NCBI GenBank assembly: GCA_017396925.1
Contig: JAFQKM010000036.1
Location: forward strand, 1-37,691
Reading direction: 5' to 3'
Length of the DNA: 37,691 nucleotides
Origin: Clostridia bacterium
GTDB lineage: Bacteria; Bacillota; Clostridia; Oscillospirales; Butyricicoccaceae
Every line of letters starts with the position of its first letter. The stretch's first letter is position 1. Below, in pieces: positions 1-7,994 of the stretch. The position numbers were made by a program, and so were the translations under genes. The notes beneath the pieces were generated by a model. The model was not told the origin of the DNA. It made no database searches and saw only the letters and a program-made list of their open reading frames with translations.

Positions 1-1005
1 CTGGGACAAAGCCATGAACTGCTCGTCGAGTGTTGCGCCGGACTCGTCGACCAGGTTCTCGAAGTAGCGTGTGCCGGTGCACATCTCTTCGCAGACAACA
101 GCGCCGCCGCTGGTCTCTACGATGTTATGCAGCTTCCAGTTGGGAACAGCCATGGGGGTACCTGTGATCAGGATACGCTTTGTGCCGGCAGGAACAACGG
201 ATACGCCGTCGGCAATGCGCTTCTCCAGCTCATCGGCCAGACGGTTGCACATCTGGGCACAGCGGACAGGATCATCAAAGAAGGAGATCTGTGTCATCAG
301 CAGGGCGTCGCGGCCGGAAATGGGCAGGCACTCCGACTTGCGGCAATCGTATACACGCTGCAGAGCCTTGCGCTTTTCGTTGTGGATCTTGATGGATTCT
401 GCCAGATTTTCGGGTGTGATCTGGTTGCCGGTAAACTCTTCGACGATCTTGGCAAACTCGGCAATTTCTTCCTTCCACTTGAGGATATCCTTTTCACGCT
501 TCATCTGGGGAACGTCCATGATGTGCATGGGAACGTCCTGACCCAGGATCTCATAGGCCTTCTTCTTGCCATCGCAGGTGGTCTCGCCGACATACATATC
601 GGCAATACGGAAGAAGGGGCATGTCTTGCCGAGACGTGCGCCGACCGATGCCTTAACCAGGGGGCACATGCTTCTGGGCAGAACGGCTTCGCCATCGGGA
701 ACCCAGAACTGGGAGCCGCCGCACAGGCCGGTAACGATACCCTTGGCAGCAACGATGACTTCGTCGGGGACATAAACGCAGAAGGTACCGAAGACCTTGC
801 GGCCTTCCTTCTGTGCTTCGATCAGCTCAGCGGGACGGATGCCGTGAACTTCCGAGATAACGAGATCCCAGAAATCCATGCCCTGAGGACGGTTTTCCTG
901 CGACAGGAAAACGTCGCCGACAGCGGTGGGGAGTACCTGGCAGAGCAGGTCGTGATTCTCCAGATCCATGCCGAGATCTTTCCACATTTCAACGTAGTTG
1001 GACAT
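1..1005 (-). CDS. Double-cubane-cluster anaerobic reductase (2-hydroxyacyl-CoA dehydratase family), C-terminus off the left edge
   Basis: The minus strand is open from an ATG at 1005 to the window edge, giving 335 codons of a protein that usually has a little over 400. An AGGAGG eight bases upstream fixes the start. The protein begins MSNYVEMWKDLGMD and carries the segments typical of the BcrB/HgdB-fold double-cubane family (E. coli YjiM and relatives): a GTFCVYVPDE region, GLCGGSQFW, RSMCPLVKAS, KTCPFFRIAD, and a later VVCEEMCTGTRYFENL. The repeated Cys residues are candidate iron-sulfur ligands. Characterised relatives hold an [8Fe-9S] double cubane and do low-potential, ATP-gated reductions of small molecules using an ASKHA-type activase. 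The physiological substrate is generally unknown. It is the third gene of an operon with the DUF3343 and class-V aminotransferase genes. The activase gene is not visible and may lie just left of the window. I am confident of the family; the substrate cannot be assigned. Confidence 0.85.
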   Translation of the reverse strand, partial: MSNYVEMWKDLGMDLENHDLLCQVLPTAVGDVFLSQENRPQGMDFWDLVISEVHGIRPAELIEAQKEGRKVFGTFCVYVPDEVIVAAKGIVTGLCGGSQFWVPDGEAVLPRSMCPLVKASVGARLGKTCPFFRIADMYVGETTCDGKKKAYEILGQDVPMHIMDVPQMKREKDILKWKEEIAEFAKIVEEFTGNQITPENLAESIKIHNEKRKALQRVYDCRKSECLPISGRDALLMTQISFFDDPVRCAQMCNRLADELEKRIADGVSVVPAGTKRILITGTPMAVPNWKLHNIVETSGGAVVCEEMCTGTRYFENLVDESGATLDEQFMALSQ

Positions 1006-1071
1006 AAATGGTTTCCTCCTTCAAATAATCAGTTCTTTCTCTCTCTTGTATATCGGGGGAATTACAAGCCT

Positions 1072-2211
1072 TTATTCTTCAACGGCCAGTTCGGCAACGG
1101 CGCGGATGGCTTCGTCGATTTCTTCCTCGGTGTTGAACCAGGAGATGCTGAAGCGGATGGCGCCCTGGGCAGTAGTGCCGAGCGCCTGATGCAGGCGAGG
1201 AGCACAGTGGGCACCGGCGCGGGTGGCGATGCCGTAATCTTCCGAAAGGGCATCGGAGACCATCGACGAATCGTAATCACGGATGTTCAGTGTGACGATG
1301 GCGGTACGGGGCTGGGTAAAATCGCCATAGACGGTAACGCCTTCGATTTTGGAAACGCCTTCATAGAAGCGCATCATCAGGGCATGCTCTTTGGCCTCGA
1401 TGGCTTCGACGGTAACTTCTTCCAGATAATCCAGAGCAGCCGACAGGCCGGCAATGCCATGGCCGTTGAGTGTGCCGGCTTCCAGACAGGAGGGGAACTC
1501 GACAGGCTGGTGCTTGTTGTAGGACTGAATGCCCGAGCCGCCAACCTTGAAGGGGCGCAGGGTCAGACCGTCGCGGACACAGAGACCACCGGTGCCCTGA
1601 GGACCCATCAGACCCTTGTGACCTGTGAAGCAGAGGATATCGATATTCATAGCTTCTATATCGATATTTGCGGCGCCGGCAGTCTGAGAAGCGTCGACGA
1701 TGAGCAGCAGGTTGTGGGCCTTGGCGATCTGACCGATACGAACCAGATCCAGTTTGGTGCCCAGCAGGTTGGAAGCATGGGTGCAGACGATGGCACTGGT
1801 TTCGGGTGTGATCAGCTTTTCAAAATCAGCATAGTCAATATTGCCCTGCTTGTCGGCGGGAACGAAGGAGAGCTTGACACCCTGTTCTTCTTCCAGGCGA
1901 TAGAGGGGACGGAGGACCGAATTGTGCTCCAGATCGGTGGAGATAACATGGCTGCCGGCAGGAATGGCGCCGGTGATGGCGATGTTGAGGGACTCGGTGG
2001 AATTGCAGGTGAAGATTACATGGTCGGGAGACTTGCAGCCAAACAATTTGGCCAGTTTGCATCGGGCGTCGTAGACCGTACGGGAAGCCTGCAGCGCACT
2101 GCCGTGGGCGCCGCGGGAGGCATTGCCCATGGAAGTCATGGCAGCAACAACGGCATCGATGACCGGCTGGGGCTTGATCATGGTGGTGGCGGCATTATCG
2201 AGATAGATCAT
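1072..2211 (-). CDS. Aminotransferase class V, cysteine desulfurase family protein
   Basis: This 379-residue PLP enzyme has the fold-type I layout of cysteine desulfurases and selenocysteine lyases. It starts MIYLDNAATT. His97 lies in an EHNS motif that stacks on PLP, Asp173 in VDASQT binds the pyridine nitrogen, and Lys199 in TGHKG forms the Schiff base. Cys336 in the RAGAHCAP loop is the persulfide-forming residue. The length and the short Cys loop match the group II (CsdB/SufS-like) branch and the stand-alone family often found beside DUF3343 genes. Expected chemistry is removal of sulfur or selenium from cysteine or selenocysteine to make an enzyme-bound persulfide or selenide. The neighbours suggest it feeds the double-cubane reductase or the DUF3343 carrier rather than serving general Fe-S assembly. 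No IscU or SufU scaffold is present here. The substrate preference (S or Se) is not decidable from sequence. Confidence 0.85.
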   Translation of the reverse strand: MIYLDNAATTMIKPQPVIDAVVAAMTSMGNASRGAHGSALQASRTVYDARCKLAKLFGCKSPDHVIFTCNSTESLNIAITGAIPAGSHVISTDLEHNSVLRPLYRLEEEQGVKLSFVPADKQGNIDYADFEKLITPETSAIVCTHASNLLGTKLDLVRIGQIAKAHNLLLIVDASQTAGAANIDIEAMNIDILCFTGHKGLMGPQGTGGLCVRDGLTLRPFKVGGSGIQSYNKHQPVEFPSCLEAGTLNGHGIAGLSAALDYLEEVTVEAIEAKEHALMMRFYEGVSKIEGVTVYGDFTQPRTAIVTLNIRDYDSSMVSDALSEDYGIATRAGAHCAPRLHQALGTTAQGAIRFSISWFNTEEEIDEAIRAVAELAVEE

Positions 2212-2229
2212 GACGATGGTCCTTTCTGA

Positions 2230-2466
2230 TTACAGTTCGATAACCTGAATGGAGGCATATTTGGTGCCGGCAGCATTCATCTTTTCGGTGAACAGGGCTT
2301 CATGATCGGCAGGCGCCTTCCAGGCCAGACCGCAGCCGGCTTTAAGGGCGCCGGGAATGGGAATCAGACGGCCGGGCAGATCGTTCTGCTTGCAGAATGT
2401 TTCCATAGCAATGGCATCGGGTGTATTGGCAAAGGTAACAATCAGGGCGGGTTCTTTGGCTTTCAT
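2230..2466 (-). CDS. DUF3343 domain protein, putative sulfur/selenium carrier
   Basis: This is a small 78-residue protein beginning MKAKEPALIVTF. I chose the ATG at 2466 because GAGAGGAAT lies a few bases upstream. An in-frame ATG further upstream (2544) would add 26 Lys/Tyr-rich residues with no ribosome site. The family signature is visible: a beta-strand start, then FCKQNDLPGRLIPIP, followed by LKAGCGLAW with conserved Cys45. Cys25 is a second cysteine. DUF3343 proteins are known mainly from gene neighbourhoods with class-V desulfurases, TusA/YedF-like proteins and selenium metabolism, and they are thought to carry sulfur or selenium. That role is an inference, not demonstrated for this protein. 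It is the first gene of the minus-strand operon, 18 bases ahead of the desulfurase-family gene. Confidence 0.8.
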   Translation of the reverse strand: MKAKEPALIVTFANTPDAIAMETFCKQNDLPGRLIPIPGALKAGCGLAWKAPADHEALFTEKMNAAGTKYASIQVIEL

Positions 2467-2673
2467 AATAGATTCCTCTCTGTTCTTTGGTTTTTTTATA
2501 TAAATATAGGTGTTGATACTACTTAAAGGATAGCATAGGGGCATTTTATTTTGAAATTGTTTTTTTAAATCTCTTTATGATATATTATTGGTTTTTTCGA
2601 TAAATATATCTATCCAGAAGAAAACATGCTATGATAAAATCTACAGAAATATGCATGAAAGGGTGATAGAATC

Positions 2674-3525
2674 GTGATACGAGATTTTCCCTGCACGCAT
2701 TTGCAGGATGGAGCAGAGGTTCTGTTGGAAGCTTCGTTATTGCCGGTGCCCGATATTCATCTGTATGCCGATGCTATGGGGGCATTTGCACTGGAAGTCA
2801 GGGAAAAGACGAATGCGCCCTGGTGTATGCTGCCCTTCTGCCATACCGTTGAAGCCGAGACCTTAGGCGCTAAGGTGCGCTATGGCGATCGGAAAAACGG
2901 CCCTCGTGTCGTGGATTATGCCTGCAGCACTCTGGATGATCTGCTGACCCTTCCGGACATGGATTTTACCCAAGGTCGTATCGCACAGGTGCTGGCCGCG
3001 TGCAGGGAACTGCATCGCAGGGGAGAGACCGTGATTTTGGAGATCACAGGCCCCTTTACTTTGCTGGGTGGTCTGATCGATCCGGCTTTGCTGTTCCGAT
3101 TCCTTCGAAAAGAACCCGAAAAGATGGAGCAGGTATTTGCCCATCTGCATCGTAATCTTCTGGCTTATATGCAGGCCGCCCAGGAAAGCGGCGTATCGAT
3201 CATCAGCTATGCCGATCCGACCGGCGGCGTCAACATCATCGGTCCCAAGCTGGCCGAACAGATGGTGCGCAGCTTTACCTTACCCCTTCTGCAAGGGATG
3301 GAGGACAGGCTTCATCCGGAAACTCTTGTTCATCTCTGTCCAAAGACAGCTTTTGCCCTGCTGGATACCGGCCTGGCGCAGAGCACTGCATTGCCTGTAT
3401 CAGCCCAAGCGGATTATGCCGCGGCTGTTCTGTCGGCACGGGGGAAATGCCGATTTGTCGGCCATGGCTGTATTAAAAATCACAAGTTCCGGTCGAATGG
3501 CCTCAATGGCCTGACCCTTTTATAG
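2674..3525 (+). CDS. UroD/MtaA-like methyltransferase family protein, shortened at the C-terminus
   Basis: The start is GTG at 2674 behind an AAGGGTG ribosome site. The 283-residue product aligns by eye with the second gene of the operon: LPFCHTVEAETLGAKV matches VPFCMTVEAEAMGAKV, SYADPTGG matches ISDPSGTG, and VHLCPK matches VHICGQ. His220 and Cys222 are the HxC pair that binds zinc in MtaA/CmuA-type cobamide methyltransferases. After it the protein continues only to FVGHGCIKN (Cys266), which corresponds to the GNIS strand of the paralogue, and then stops. The last 55-60 residues of the fold, with the usual third zinc ligand in a PACGL-like motif, are absent. Only 11 bases separate the stop from the next start, so no frameshifted remainder exists. 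It probably takes part in corrinoid methyl transfer but may be a non-catalytic or altered partner. It is not HemE: it has the zinc motif and sits with corrinoid genes. Confidence 0.8.
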   Translation: MIRDFPCTHLQDGAEVLLEASLLPVPDIHLYADAMGAFALEVREKTNAPWCMLPFCHTVEAETLGAKVRYGDRKNGPRVVDYACSTLDDLLTLPDMDFTQGRIAQVLAACRELHRRGETVILEITGPFTLLGGLIDPALLFRFLRKEPEKMEQVFAHLHRNLLAYMQAAQESGVSIISYADPTGGVNIIGPKLAEQMVRSFTLPLLQGMEDRLHPETLVHLCPKTAFALLDTGLAQSTALPVSAQADYAAAVLSARGKCRFVGHGCIKNHKFRSNGLNGLTLL

Positions 3526-3536
3526 AGGAGACATTT

Positions 3537-4550
3537 ATGAATCCCAGAGAACGATTGCTCCATACCATTGAAAAAGCAGAAATCGACCGTCCGGCCTGCA
3601 TCTGCCCGGGCGGTATGATGAATATGATCACTGCCGAGCTGATGGAAAGCTGCGGCGTAAGCCTGCCTGCGGCCCATTCAGATGCACGCATGATGGCCGA
3701 TCTGGCAAAAGCCGCCTATACATCGGGCTGTTTTGAAAATGTCGGCGTGCCCTTCTGCATGACCGTCGAGGCCGAAGCCATGGGCGCCAAGGTGACCATG
3801 GGCTCCAATATTGTCGAGCCTCATGTTTCGGAATATGTCATCAATACGGTTTCCGACCATACCAAGCTGCCCTGTGTAGACCATACTGCCGGCAGAGCAG
3901 GCATTACTGTTGAAGCCATTCGCCTGCTGCGTGAAGAACTTCGTGAGGTTCCCATTGTTGGCAATCTGACCGGTCCGGTCAGCACAGCCAGCTCTTTGAT
4001 CGAGCCGACCGTCTTTTTCAAGGAACTTCGTAAGAAAAACGCCGATGCGCACGCCTTTATGGCCTTTGTGACCGATCAGCTGATCGCGTTCGGCCTGGCT
4101 CAGATCGAAGCCGGCGCCGATGTCATTGCCATTTCCGATCCCAGCGGCACGGGTGAGATCCTCGGCCCCAGATATTTTGAAGAGTTTACCGTACAGTATC
4201 TCAATCGTCTGATCGCGCCGCTCAAGGCAGCGGGTGCCAAAGTCATCGTTCATATCTGCGGACAGATGCGCCAGGTATATCCCCAGGCGAATAAAATTGA
4301 GAGCGATGTACTCAGCTTCGACTCTATTGTGCCCATTCGCGAGGCGCGGCCGGCGCTGCCCGATCGTGTGCTTATGGGCAATATAAGCACCTATACGCTG
4401 GAGTTCGGCGAGCCTGAAAAGATCGCTGTTATGACAAACTTTGCTGCCGATAACGGCTTCGATATTATCTCTCCGGCCTGCGGACTGGGTATGCGCTCGC
4501 CGCTTGGAAATATCCGCGCCATGCTGGAGACGCTGAAGGAGCGTGGATAA
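3537..4550 (+). CDS. UroD-family methylcobamide methyltransferase (MtaA/CmuA type)
   Basis: This 337-residue TIM-barrel protein of the uroporphyrinogen decarboxylase superfamily starts at ATG 3537 with AGAGGAGA just upstream. The zinc-binding set of the methyltransferase branch is complete: His239 and Cys241 in VHICG, and Cys315 in ISPACGLGMRSP near the end. Members of this branch move a methyl group between a corrinoid protein and a thiol such as coenzyme M, or act on methoxylated substrates. Bacteria generally lack coenzyme M, so the acceptor or donor here is open. It sits directly before the RACE gene (the stop TAA is followed at once by ATG) and in the same operon as the corrinoid protein, which strongly supports a corrinoid role. 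Uroporphyrinogen decarboxylation is unlikely. Confidence 0.85.
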   Translation: MNPRERLLHTIEKAEIDRPACICPGGMMNMITAELMESCGVSLPAAHSDARMMADLAKAAYTSGCFENVGVPFCMTVEAEAMGAKVTMGSNIVEPHVSEYVINTVSDHTKLPCVDHTAGRAGITVEAIRLLREELREVPIVGNLTGPVSTASSLIEPTVFFKELRKKNADAHAFMAFVTDQLIAFGLAQIEAGADVIAISDPSGTGEILGPRYFEEFTVQYLNRLIAPLKAAGAKVIVHICGQMRQVYPQANKIESDVLSFDSIVPIREARPALPDRVLMGNISTYTLEFGEPEKIAVMTNFAADNGFDIISPACGLGMRSPLGNIRAMLETLKERG

Positions 4551-6137
4551 ATGCCGGTTCTGCACATTCTGGAAAACGGCCGACGAATCCATTGTGAAAC
4601 GGGGGAAAACCTGCTTCAGGTGCTCCATAAGGCCGAAGTCTTTATTGAAAATCCCTGTAATGGCACCGGTGTCTGCGGCAAATGCCGTGTACGCATTCTG
4701 AGTGGTGAAGCTTCCCCGATGGAAGCCACCGAACGCAGGCTGCTGAAAGAAGAGGAAATTGATAGGAGTATCCGTCTGGCCTGCCTTACCCGTGTTGTCG
4801 GCGATCTCGATCTCGAACTGCCCCGTCAGGAGCGCGGCAATCAGATGCTGACCAAGGGATATCTGCCCGACTTTACACGGGACTCGTTTGATGGCGGCTG
4901 TGGTGTTGCCATCGATATCGGCACAACAACGGTGGTTGTTTCGCTGATCGACCTGCAGACCGGGGAAGAGCTTGCTTCGGCTTCCCAGATCAATGCTCAG
5001 AAGCGATTTGGTCTGGACGTCCTTACCCGTATCACCTATGAATACGAGCATCCAGAGGCGGCTGCATCCGAACTGCAGAAGGCCATTGTCGAGCAGTTGG
5101 ATAACCTGATTCTGCAGGCTTGCCGGGATGCCGGACGTGCAGAACAGGAGATCCGTACAGTTACAGTAGCTGCCAATTGCACCATGACCCATATGCTGCT
5201 TGGTGTGGACGCCCGCCCGCTGGGACGCGCACCGTACACACCGGTTTTTAAGGCGGCACAGACCTTGAAATGTGAAGAAATCGGGCTGAAATCCTGTAAA
5301 GGTGCAAAGCTTTACTGCCTGCCGCAGGTCTCTGCTTATATCGGTTCGGATATCGTTGCAGGCGCACATGTCTGCAATATGCAGAAGGAAAAGGGGAATG
5401 TCCTCTTTATTGATATCGGCACCAACGGTGAGATCGTTCTGGCCAGTGGCGGCAGGCTGCTCTGCTGCTCCTGTGCAGCAGGCCCGGCCCTGGAGGGCAC
5501 CAATATCAGCTGCGGTATGCGTGCGGCCGAAGGCGCTGTCGAGGAGATTCGGATCCTGCCGGAACAGACCGAGCTGAAGGTGATCGGCGATACCCATGCC
5601 GTCGGCCTTTGCGGCAGCGGCATTCTGGCGGCTGTTCGCGAACTGCTGGATAAAGGCTTTGTCAAACCTTCGGGTGTATTTATTAAAAAGAGCGATTCCG
5701 GCCCGGGAGCCGACGCGCGGCTATTCCTGCGGGGAACCAAGCGCGCATTCCGGCTGGAGGGCGGTCTGATCATCACGCAGGATGATGTCCGGCAGGTTCA
5801 GCTGGCCAAAGGGGCCATTCTTTCCGGCTTTATGGCACTTCTGCGCAAGGCCGGAATCGGCATGGAGGATCTGGACAAGGTTCTGATCGCCGGTCAGTTC
5901 GGCGCACATCTGCCGGTCGATTCCCTTGTCGGCACCGGTATTCTGCCACCCGAAGTTGCAGATAAGCTGGTCTATGTGGGCAACTCGTCCAAAACCGGCG
6001 CCTATATGGCAATGATGTCGGATACCGAACGCAGATCCATGGAGCAGTTGGCCGAAAACATGGAATATATGGAGCTGGCCGAAACACAGGATTATGAAAG
6101 TCTGTTTGCGGGATGTATGATCTTCCCGAAAAAATAA
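4551..6137 (+). CDS. Corrinoid activation protein (RACE): [2Fe-2S] ferredoxin plus ASKHA/DUF4445 domain
   Basis: The 528-residue protein has an N-terminal plant-type ferredoxin domain with Cys36-x5-Cys42-x2-Cys45 and Cys79. A linker follows, and then an actin-like ATPase domain starting at GVAIDIGTTTVVV (about residue 120) with further phosphate-binding segments FIDIGTNGEI and GLCGSGI. This is the architecture of reductive activators of corrinoid-dependent enzymes (RamA-like and RACE proteins, DUF4445). They reduce accidentally oxidised Co(II) corrinoid to the active Co(I) form with ATP. The first codon follows the previous stop codon without a gap, so the two are translationally coupled. The presence of an activator shows that the downstream corrinoid protein works by Co(I)/methyl-Co(III) cycling. 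Assignment is firm; the electron donor is unknown. Confidence 0.92.
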   Translation: MPVLHILENGRRIHCETGENLLQVLHKAEVFIENPCNGTGVCGKCRVRILSGEASPMEATERRLLKEEEIDRSIRLACLTRVVGDLDLELPRQERGNQMLTKGYLPDFTRDSFDGGCGVAIDIGTTTVVVSLIDLQTGEELASASQINAQKRFGLDVLTRITYEYEHPEAAASELQKAIVEQLDNLILQACRDAGRAEQEIRTVTVAANCTMTHMLLGVDARPLGRAPYTPVFKAAQTLKCEEIGLKSCKGAKLYCLPQVSAYIGSDIVAGAHVCNMQKEKGNVLFIDIGTNGEIVLASGGRLLCCSCAAGPALEGTNISCGMRAAEGAVEEIRILPEQTELKVIGDTHAVGLCGSGILAAVRELLDKGFVKPSGVFIKKSDSGPGADARLFLRGTKRAFRLEGGLIITQDDVRQVQLAKGAILSGFMALLRKAGIGMEDLDKVLIAGQFGAHLPVDSLVGTGILPPEVADKLVYVGNSSKTGAYMAMMSDTERRSMEQLAENMEYMELAETQDYESLFAGCMIFPKK

Positions 6138-6164
6138 AAATAGGAGCGCACGGAGGATATAGAG

Positions 6165-6812
6165 ATGGAAAAAGAAAAACTGTTTGCGGCCATTGCCGAA
6201 AACATTGTCGAAATGGAAGATGAAACCGTTGAGGAACTGTGCCAGCAGGCATTGGACGAAGGCATCGATGCTGCCGAGACCATCAACGAAGGTCTGATCC
6301 CCGGCATGGATAAGGTCGGCGATCTGTATGAGAGCGGAGAATACTTCCTTCCCGAAGTCCTGACCGCATCCTATGCCATGAATGTGGGCATCGATGTTCT
6401 CAAGCCTCATATCAAGCAGGAAGAGAACGGCGAAAAGATCGGCGTTGTCATTGGCGTTGTCGAAGGCGATACCCACGATATCGGCAAAAATCTGGTTCGC
6501 ATCATGAGCGAATCGGGTGGCTTTGAAGTCTGGGATCTGGGCCGCGATGTTCCGCTGGATGATTTTATTACCACAGCCGAAGAAAAGAATGCCGATTTTA
6601 TCTGCATGTCCACACTGATGACCACCACCATGGGCGGCATGAAAACCGTTATTGAAAAGCTTAAGGAAAAGGGCATTCGCGACAAGTACAAGGTCATGAT
6701 CGGCGGCGGCCCCATTTCGCAGAAGTTTGCCGATGAGATCGGTGCGGATGCCTACACAACCGATGCAGCTTCTGCCGTTAAGAAGATGAAGGAACTGAAG
6801 GGAGCAAAGTAA
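6165..6812 (+). CDS. Corrinoid (B12-binding) methyl carrier protein, MtaC/MttC-like
   Basis: This 215-residue protein has an N-terminal four-helix cap (residues about 1-85, LIPGMDKVGDLYESGEYFLPEV) followed by a Rossmann-like B12 domain. The base-off/His-on motif D102-T-H104-D-I-G107 is intact, so His104 is the lower cobalt ligand. The S149-x-L151 and G180-G-G182 motifs that hold the nucleotide tail are also present. Length and domain order match the methyl-carrying subunits of methanol, methylamine, glycine betaine and O-demethylase systems. It would shuttle a methyl group between the UroD-fold proteins of this operon and is kept active by the RACE protein. An AGGAGCGCACGGAGG-like region precedes the ATG. 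I cannot tell the methyl donor from this subunit. Confidence 0.93.
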   Translation: MEKEKLFAAIAENIVEMEDETVEELCQQALDEGIDAAETINEGLIPGMDKVGDLYESGEYFLPEVLTASYAMNVGIDVLKPHIKQEENGEKIGVVIGVVEGDTHDIGKNLVRIMSESGGFEVWDLGRDVPLDDFITTAEEKNADFICMSTLMTTTMGGMKTVIEKLKEKGIRDKYKVMIGGGPISQKFADEIGADAYTTDAASAVKKMKELKGAK

Positions 6813-6815
6813 GCT

Positions 6816-7913
6816 ATGGATCTGATCGCAAGCTACCTCCACGGTCTGGAGGTCCCCAAGGATGAACTGACCAGCCTGGAACGTACCACACTGTACGGTC
6901 AGGGCAAGCCGGTCGACCGCATTCCCGCCAGCCTGGACGGCGGCGAAACCATGTCCTATCTGGTAGGCGCCGGCATGGACGAGTATTATTTCTCGTCGGA
7001 GATCATGGCACAGGTCGAAGAATATATTCATCGCAAGTTTGGCTCCGACGGTGCCGGTATTTCCACATCACTCCGCGGCATGGCCGAAGCCATGGGTTCG
7101 GAGATCAAATATTCCAAAAACAATGTTGCACAGCTGGCCAAGCCCGCACTCCATCTCAGCGAGGTTGACAATGCCAAGCTGGTCGATGTCGATAAGGACG
7201 GCCGTCTGCCCATCATTCTTGATGCTGTCAGAAAGGTCAAGGATCGTCTGGGCAAAGAAGTGTCGGTCAGCGCATCGGTCACCGGCCCTCTGTCGATCGC
7301 TGCCATGGTTCTGGGCACCGAACAGCTGCTGATCGGCATGATCAAGAAGCCCGAAAAGGTCCATCAGCTGATGGAGGTCATCGTCGAGAACAACAACCGT
7401 CTGATCAAGCGCCTGGTCGAAATGGGCGTCAGCATCGGTTTCCCCGATCCCGTCAGTTCGACTGCTCTGATCAGCGTCGAGCAATACCGCAAGTTCTCGC
7501 TGCCTTATTTCAAGAAGAATGTCGATTATGTCAAGAGTCTCGGCGGCGGCTGCGGCCTGCATATCTGCGGCACCAGCCGTAAGCTGTGGGAAGATCTGCG
7601 CGACACCGGCATCGGCGCTTTCAGCCTCGACAATGTCGAAAGCCTGGAAGAGGCCAAGATCGTTCTCGGCGGCACCATGGGTATCCAGGGTAATGTTCCG
7701 CCTGTTGATGTCATGAAGCTGGGCACATCGCACGATGTTCTGCGTGCAGCCCGTGAATGCATTCGCCAGGGCTGGGATTCGCCCAACGGCTTTACCCTGA
7801 CATCCGGCTGCCAGATGCCGGCTAATACACCCGAGGAAAATATGCAGGCCCTGATGGATGCCGCCCGTATCTTTGGCCGCTGGCCCATCGACCCCGAAAA
7901 GCTGATCGGTTAG
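6816..7913 (+). CDS. UroD-family methyltransferase, third paralogue of the corrinoid operon
   Basis: This 365-residue UroD-superfamily protein closes the operon, three bases after the corrinoid gene. It has the zinc pattern His249-x-Cys251 (LHICG) and Cys332 in LTSGCQMPANTPEENMQALM. The last segment is the TPxEN-type end typical of corrinoid methyltransferases. An N-terminal extension of about 35 residues precedes the GKPVDRIPASL segment. In two-step systems, one protein (MT1) methylates the corrinoid from the substrate and a second (MT2) moves the methyl group to the acceptor. UroD-fold proteins occur in MT2 roles (MtaA, MtbA) and in some O-demethylase systems. With two full-length UroD proteins here, one may be the substrate side and the other the acceptor side. 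That division is inference. The terminator at 7947-7977 follows. Confidence 0.85.
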   Translation: MDLIASYLHGLEVPKDELTSLERTTLYGQGKPVDRIPASLDGGETMSYLVGAGMDEYYFSSEIMAQVEEYIHRKFGSDGAGISTSLRGMAEAMGSEIKYSKNNVAQLAKPALHLSEVDNAKLVDVDKDGRLPIILDAVRKVKDRLGKEVSVSASVTGPLSIAAMVLGTEQLLIGMIKKPEKVHQLMEVIVENNNRLIKRLVEMGVSIGFPDPVSSTALISVEQYRKFSLPYFKKNVDYVKSLGGGCGLHICGTSRKLWEDLRDTGIGAFSLDNVESLEEAKIVLGGTMGIQGNVPPVDVMKLGTSHDVLRAARECIRQGWDSPNGFTLTSGCQMPANTPEENMQALMDAARIFGRWPIDPEKLIG

Positions 7914-7946
7914 CCCATTTTGCACAGAAAAAAGTATAGACAAAAT

Positions 7947-7977
7947 AAAAAACGGACCGACAAACGGTCCGTTTTTT
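7947..7977. terminator. Bidirectional intrinsic terminator
   Basis: A perfect seven-base stem CGGACCG/CGGTCCG with a five-base loop is flanked by six A on the left and six T on the right. It can therefore end transcription both of the plus-strand corrinoid operon and of the minus-strand rhodanese-like gene that converge here. Confidence 0.92.
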
Positions 7978-7994
7978 ATATATTACCGGTTCTG

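Noticed and set aside
127..2229. A 700-codon plus-strand open frame opposite the desulfurase and reductase genes
   Set aside because: It is antisense to two genes with complete family motifs and clear ribosome sites. The frame is open because of codon bias in the real genes, and the product is low in family-like features.
2467..2673. A cobalamin riboswitch or other leader element ahead of the corrinoid operon
   Set aside because: The gap is AT-rich and I find no B12-box-like sequence or large foldable leader. Only weak promoter-like boxes are present (TATGAT at 2630 without a good -35).
2674..7913. Calling the three UroD-fold genes hemE (uroporphyrinogen decarboxylase)
   Set aside because: Each carries the HxC zinc pair of cobamide methyltransferases and sits with a corrinoid carrier and its activator. 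There are no other haem genes nearby.
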